NCBI RefSeq assembly: GCF_030068605.1
Contig: NZ_JASJOU010000011.1
Location: 186,001 to 250,000, forward strand
DNA length: 64,000 nt
Reading direction: 5' to 3'
Origin: Xanthocytophaga agilis
GTDB taxonomy: Bacteria; Bacteroidota; Bacteroidia; Cytophagales; 172606-1
Under the pieces are notes generated by a model that saw only the letters and a program-made list of their open reading frames with translations, was not told the DNA's origin and made no database searches. Both the position numbers and the translations under genes were made by a program. Within the stretch, counting starts at the first letter, position 1. Every line of letters begins with the position of its first letter. This document shows, piece by piece, positions 63,621 through 64,000 of the stretch.

Positions 63621-64000
63621 TTATAGATCTAATTGTTTTATAAGCGCACTATCACTCAGAGTATAAATATCTTCTTTGGGTACTATCAACTCACCGATTC
63701 CACTTGTGTCCATATTTTTCTTCTGTTCTATGACAAAGTCTGTAATATCTTCAATATCCAGAATCCACTTTTTGGCAAACTGTTCTGCCATTTGTCCTTT
63801 TAGTCCCAATTGAATAGCTTTTCGATTCAACGTCTTCCCATTTGGATAATGGTCAGGGTCCCATTGTATTCTTACATCAGATTGTTTCATTGCGGTGTTC
63901 CAATCTTCACTAGAGGGATAGATAACTGGCTTAAAACTGGTGTGCACAGCTTGTTTCAGAATAGTTTCAAAATGAGATCTTCCTATAGATATTGCCAGGA
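63621..64000 (-). CDS. DUF4291-family protein (partial, N-terminus off window)
   Basis: The frame is open to the window edge. The product reads LAISIGRSHFETILKQAV, then SFKPVIYPSSEDWN, VRIQWDPDHYP and LNRKAIQLGLKGQMAEQF, with WILDIEDITDFV close to the end. These are the DUF4291 signatures (RVQWDPER ... RxIQIGL ... ItDvT). A GTG at 63947 is not the real start because the conserved part begins earlier. It precedes the deoxyribosyltransferase-like gene by 10 bp and may be co-transcribed. Function of the family is unknown. Confidence 0.85.
   Translation of the reverse strand, partial: LAISIGRSHFETILKQAVHTSFKPVIYPSSEDWNTAMKQSDVRIQWDPDHYPNGKTLNRKAIQLGLKGQMAEQFAKKWILDIEDITDFVIEQKKNMDTSGIGELIVPKEDIYTLSDSALIKQLDL

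Overview
The window looks like a chromosome segment of a Bacteroidota bacterium, most likely order Cytophagales. The signs are a complete Sus-type starch locus (SusC/SusD/SusE, GH13, GH97, SusR-like regulator), lipoproteins and Tat substrates of the usual Bacteroidota kind, many AraC regulators, TAnnTTTG-type -7 boxes, no Shine-Dalgarno sequences, and AT-rich intergenic DNA (about 40% GC by eye). I saw no rRNA, tRNA, CRISPR array, prophage or intact insertion sequence.

Layout. 1-6568 (minus): a surface-polysaccharide cluster with a UDP-GlcNAc 2-epimerase, three glycosyltransferases, an O-antigen-ligase-like protein and a multi-membrane protein that runs off the left edge. 6687-12220: a NUDIX/winged-helix regulator, a YcaQ-family DNA glycosylase, and the first of two large GAF-domain paralogues (the second is at 47743-50154). 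12279-16768: an AraC regulator and an oxidoreductase cluster (NmrA-like, SnoaL-like, DoxX-like, two SDRs), with a 27-bp palindrome in front of the first SDR. 17101-21578: a DUF2158-like protein, an HTTM-like membrane protein, a ClC antiporter and an OmpA lipoprotein. 22097-24101: a long leader with hairpins, then a 5'-nucleotidase split into two overlapping genes. 24409-29826: small secreted and orphan proteins, an AraC regulator, a crotonase, a pirin-like protein and a V4R-like protein. 30132-41800: the starch locus. 42137-55454: small genes, regulators, a TPR gene broken by an amber codon, an RDD protein, two serine hydrolases and a PhyH-type dioxygenase. 55630-64000: an ABC permease, a decayed dolichol-kinase-like pseudogene, a CDP-alcohol phosphatidyltransferase and CdsA pair, secreted proteins, a 2-deoxyribosyltransferase-like protein and a partial DUF4291 protein at the right edge.

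How the genes work together. The starch locus is the clearest unit: SusD/SusE bind starch at the surface, the GH13 lipoprotein cuts it, SusC imports the oligosaccharides, the periplasmic GH97 releases glucose, and the membrane-spanning SusR-like protein probably senses maltooligosaccharides. The left cluster makes and assembles a lipid-linked glycan. The 58-60 kb pair makes CDP-diacylglycerol and uses it for a phospholipid.

The most unusual signal is non-coding. At 27917-28205, between two convergent genes, there is an array of degenerate 18-bp palindromes (consensus TGACTGGAATTCCAGTCA). Seven in a row are spaced exactly 28 bp apart, separated by an AAAG linker, and are built from a small set of interchangeable half-sites. 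I do not recognise it as a described repeat class. Other second-look items are the amber-interrupted TPR gene, the decayed lipid-kinase pseudogene beside its functional relatives, a secreted-protein gene whose signal peptide has no start codon, and the conserved unknown C-terminal domain of the two GAF paralogues.
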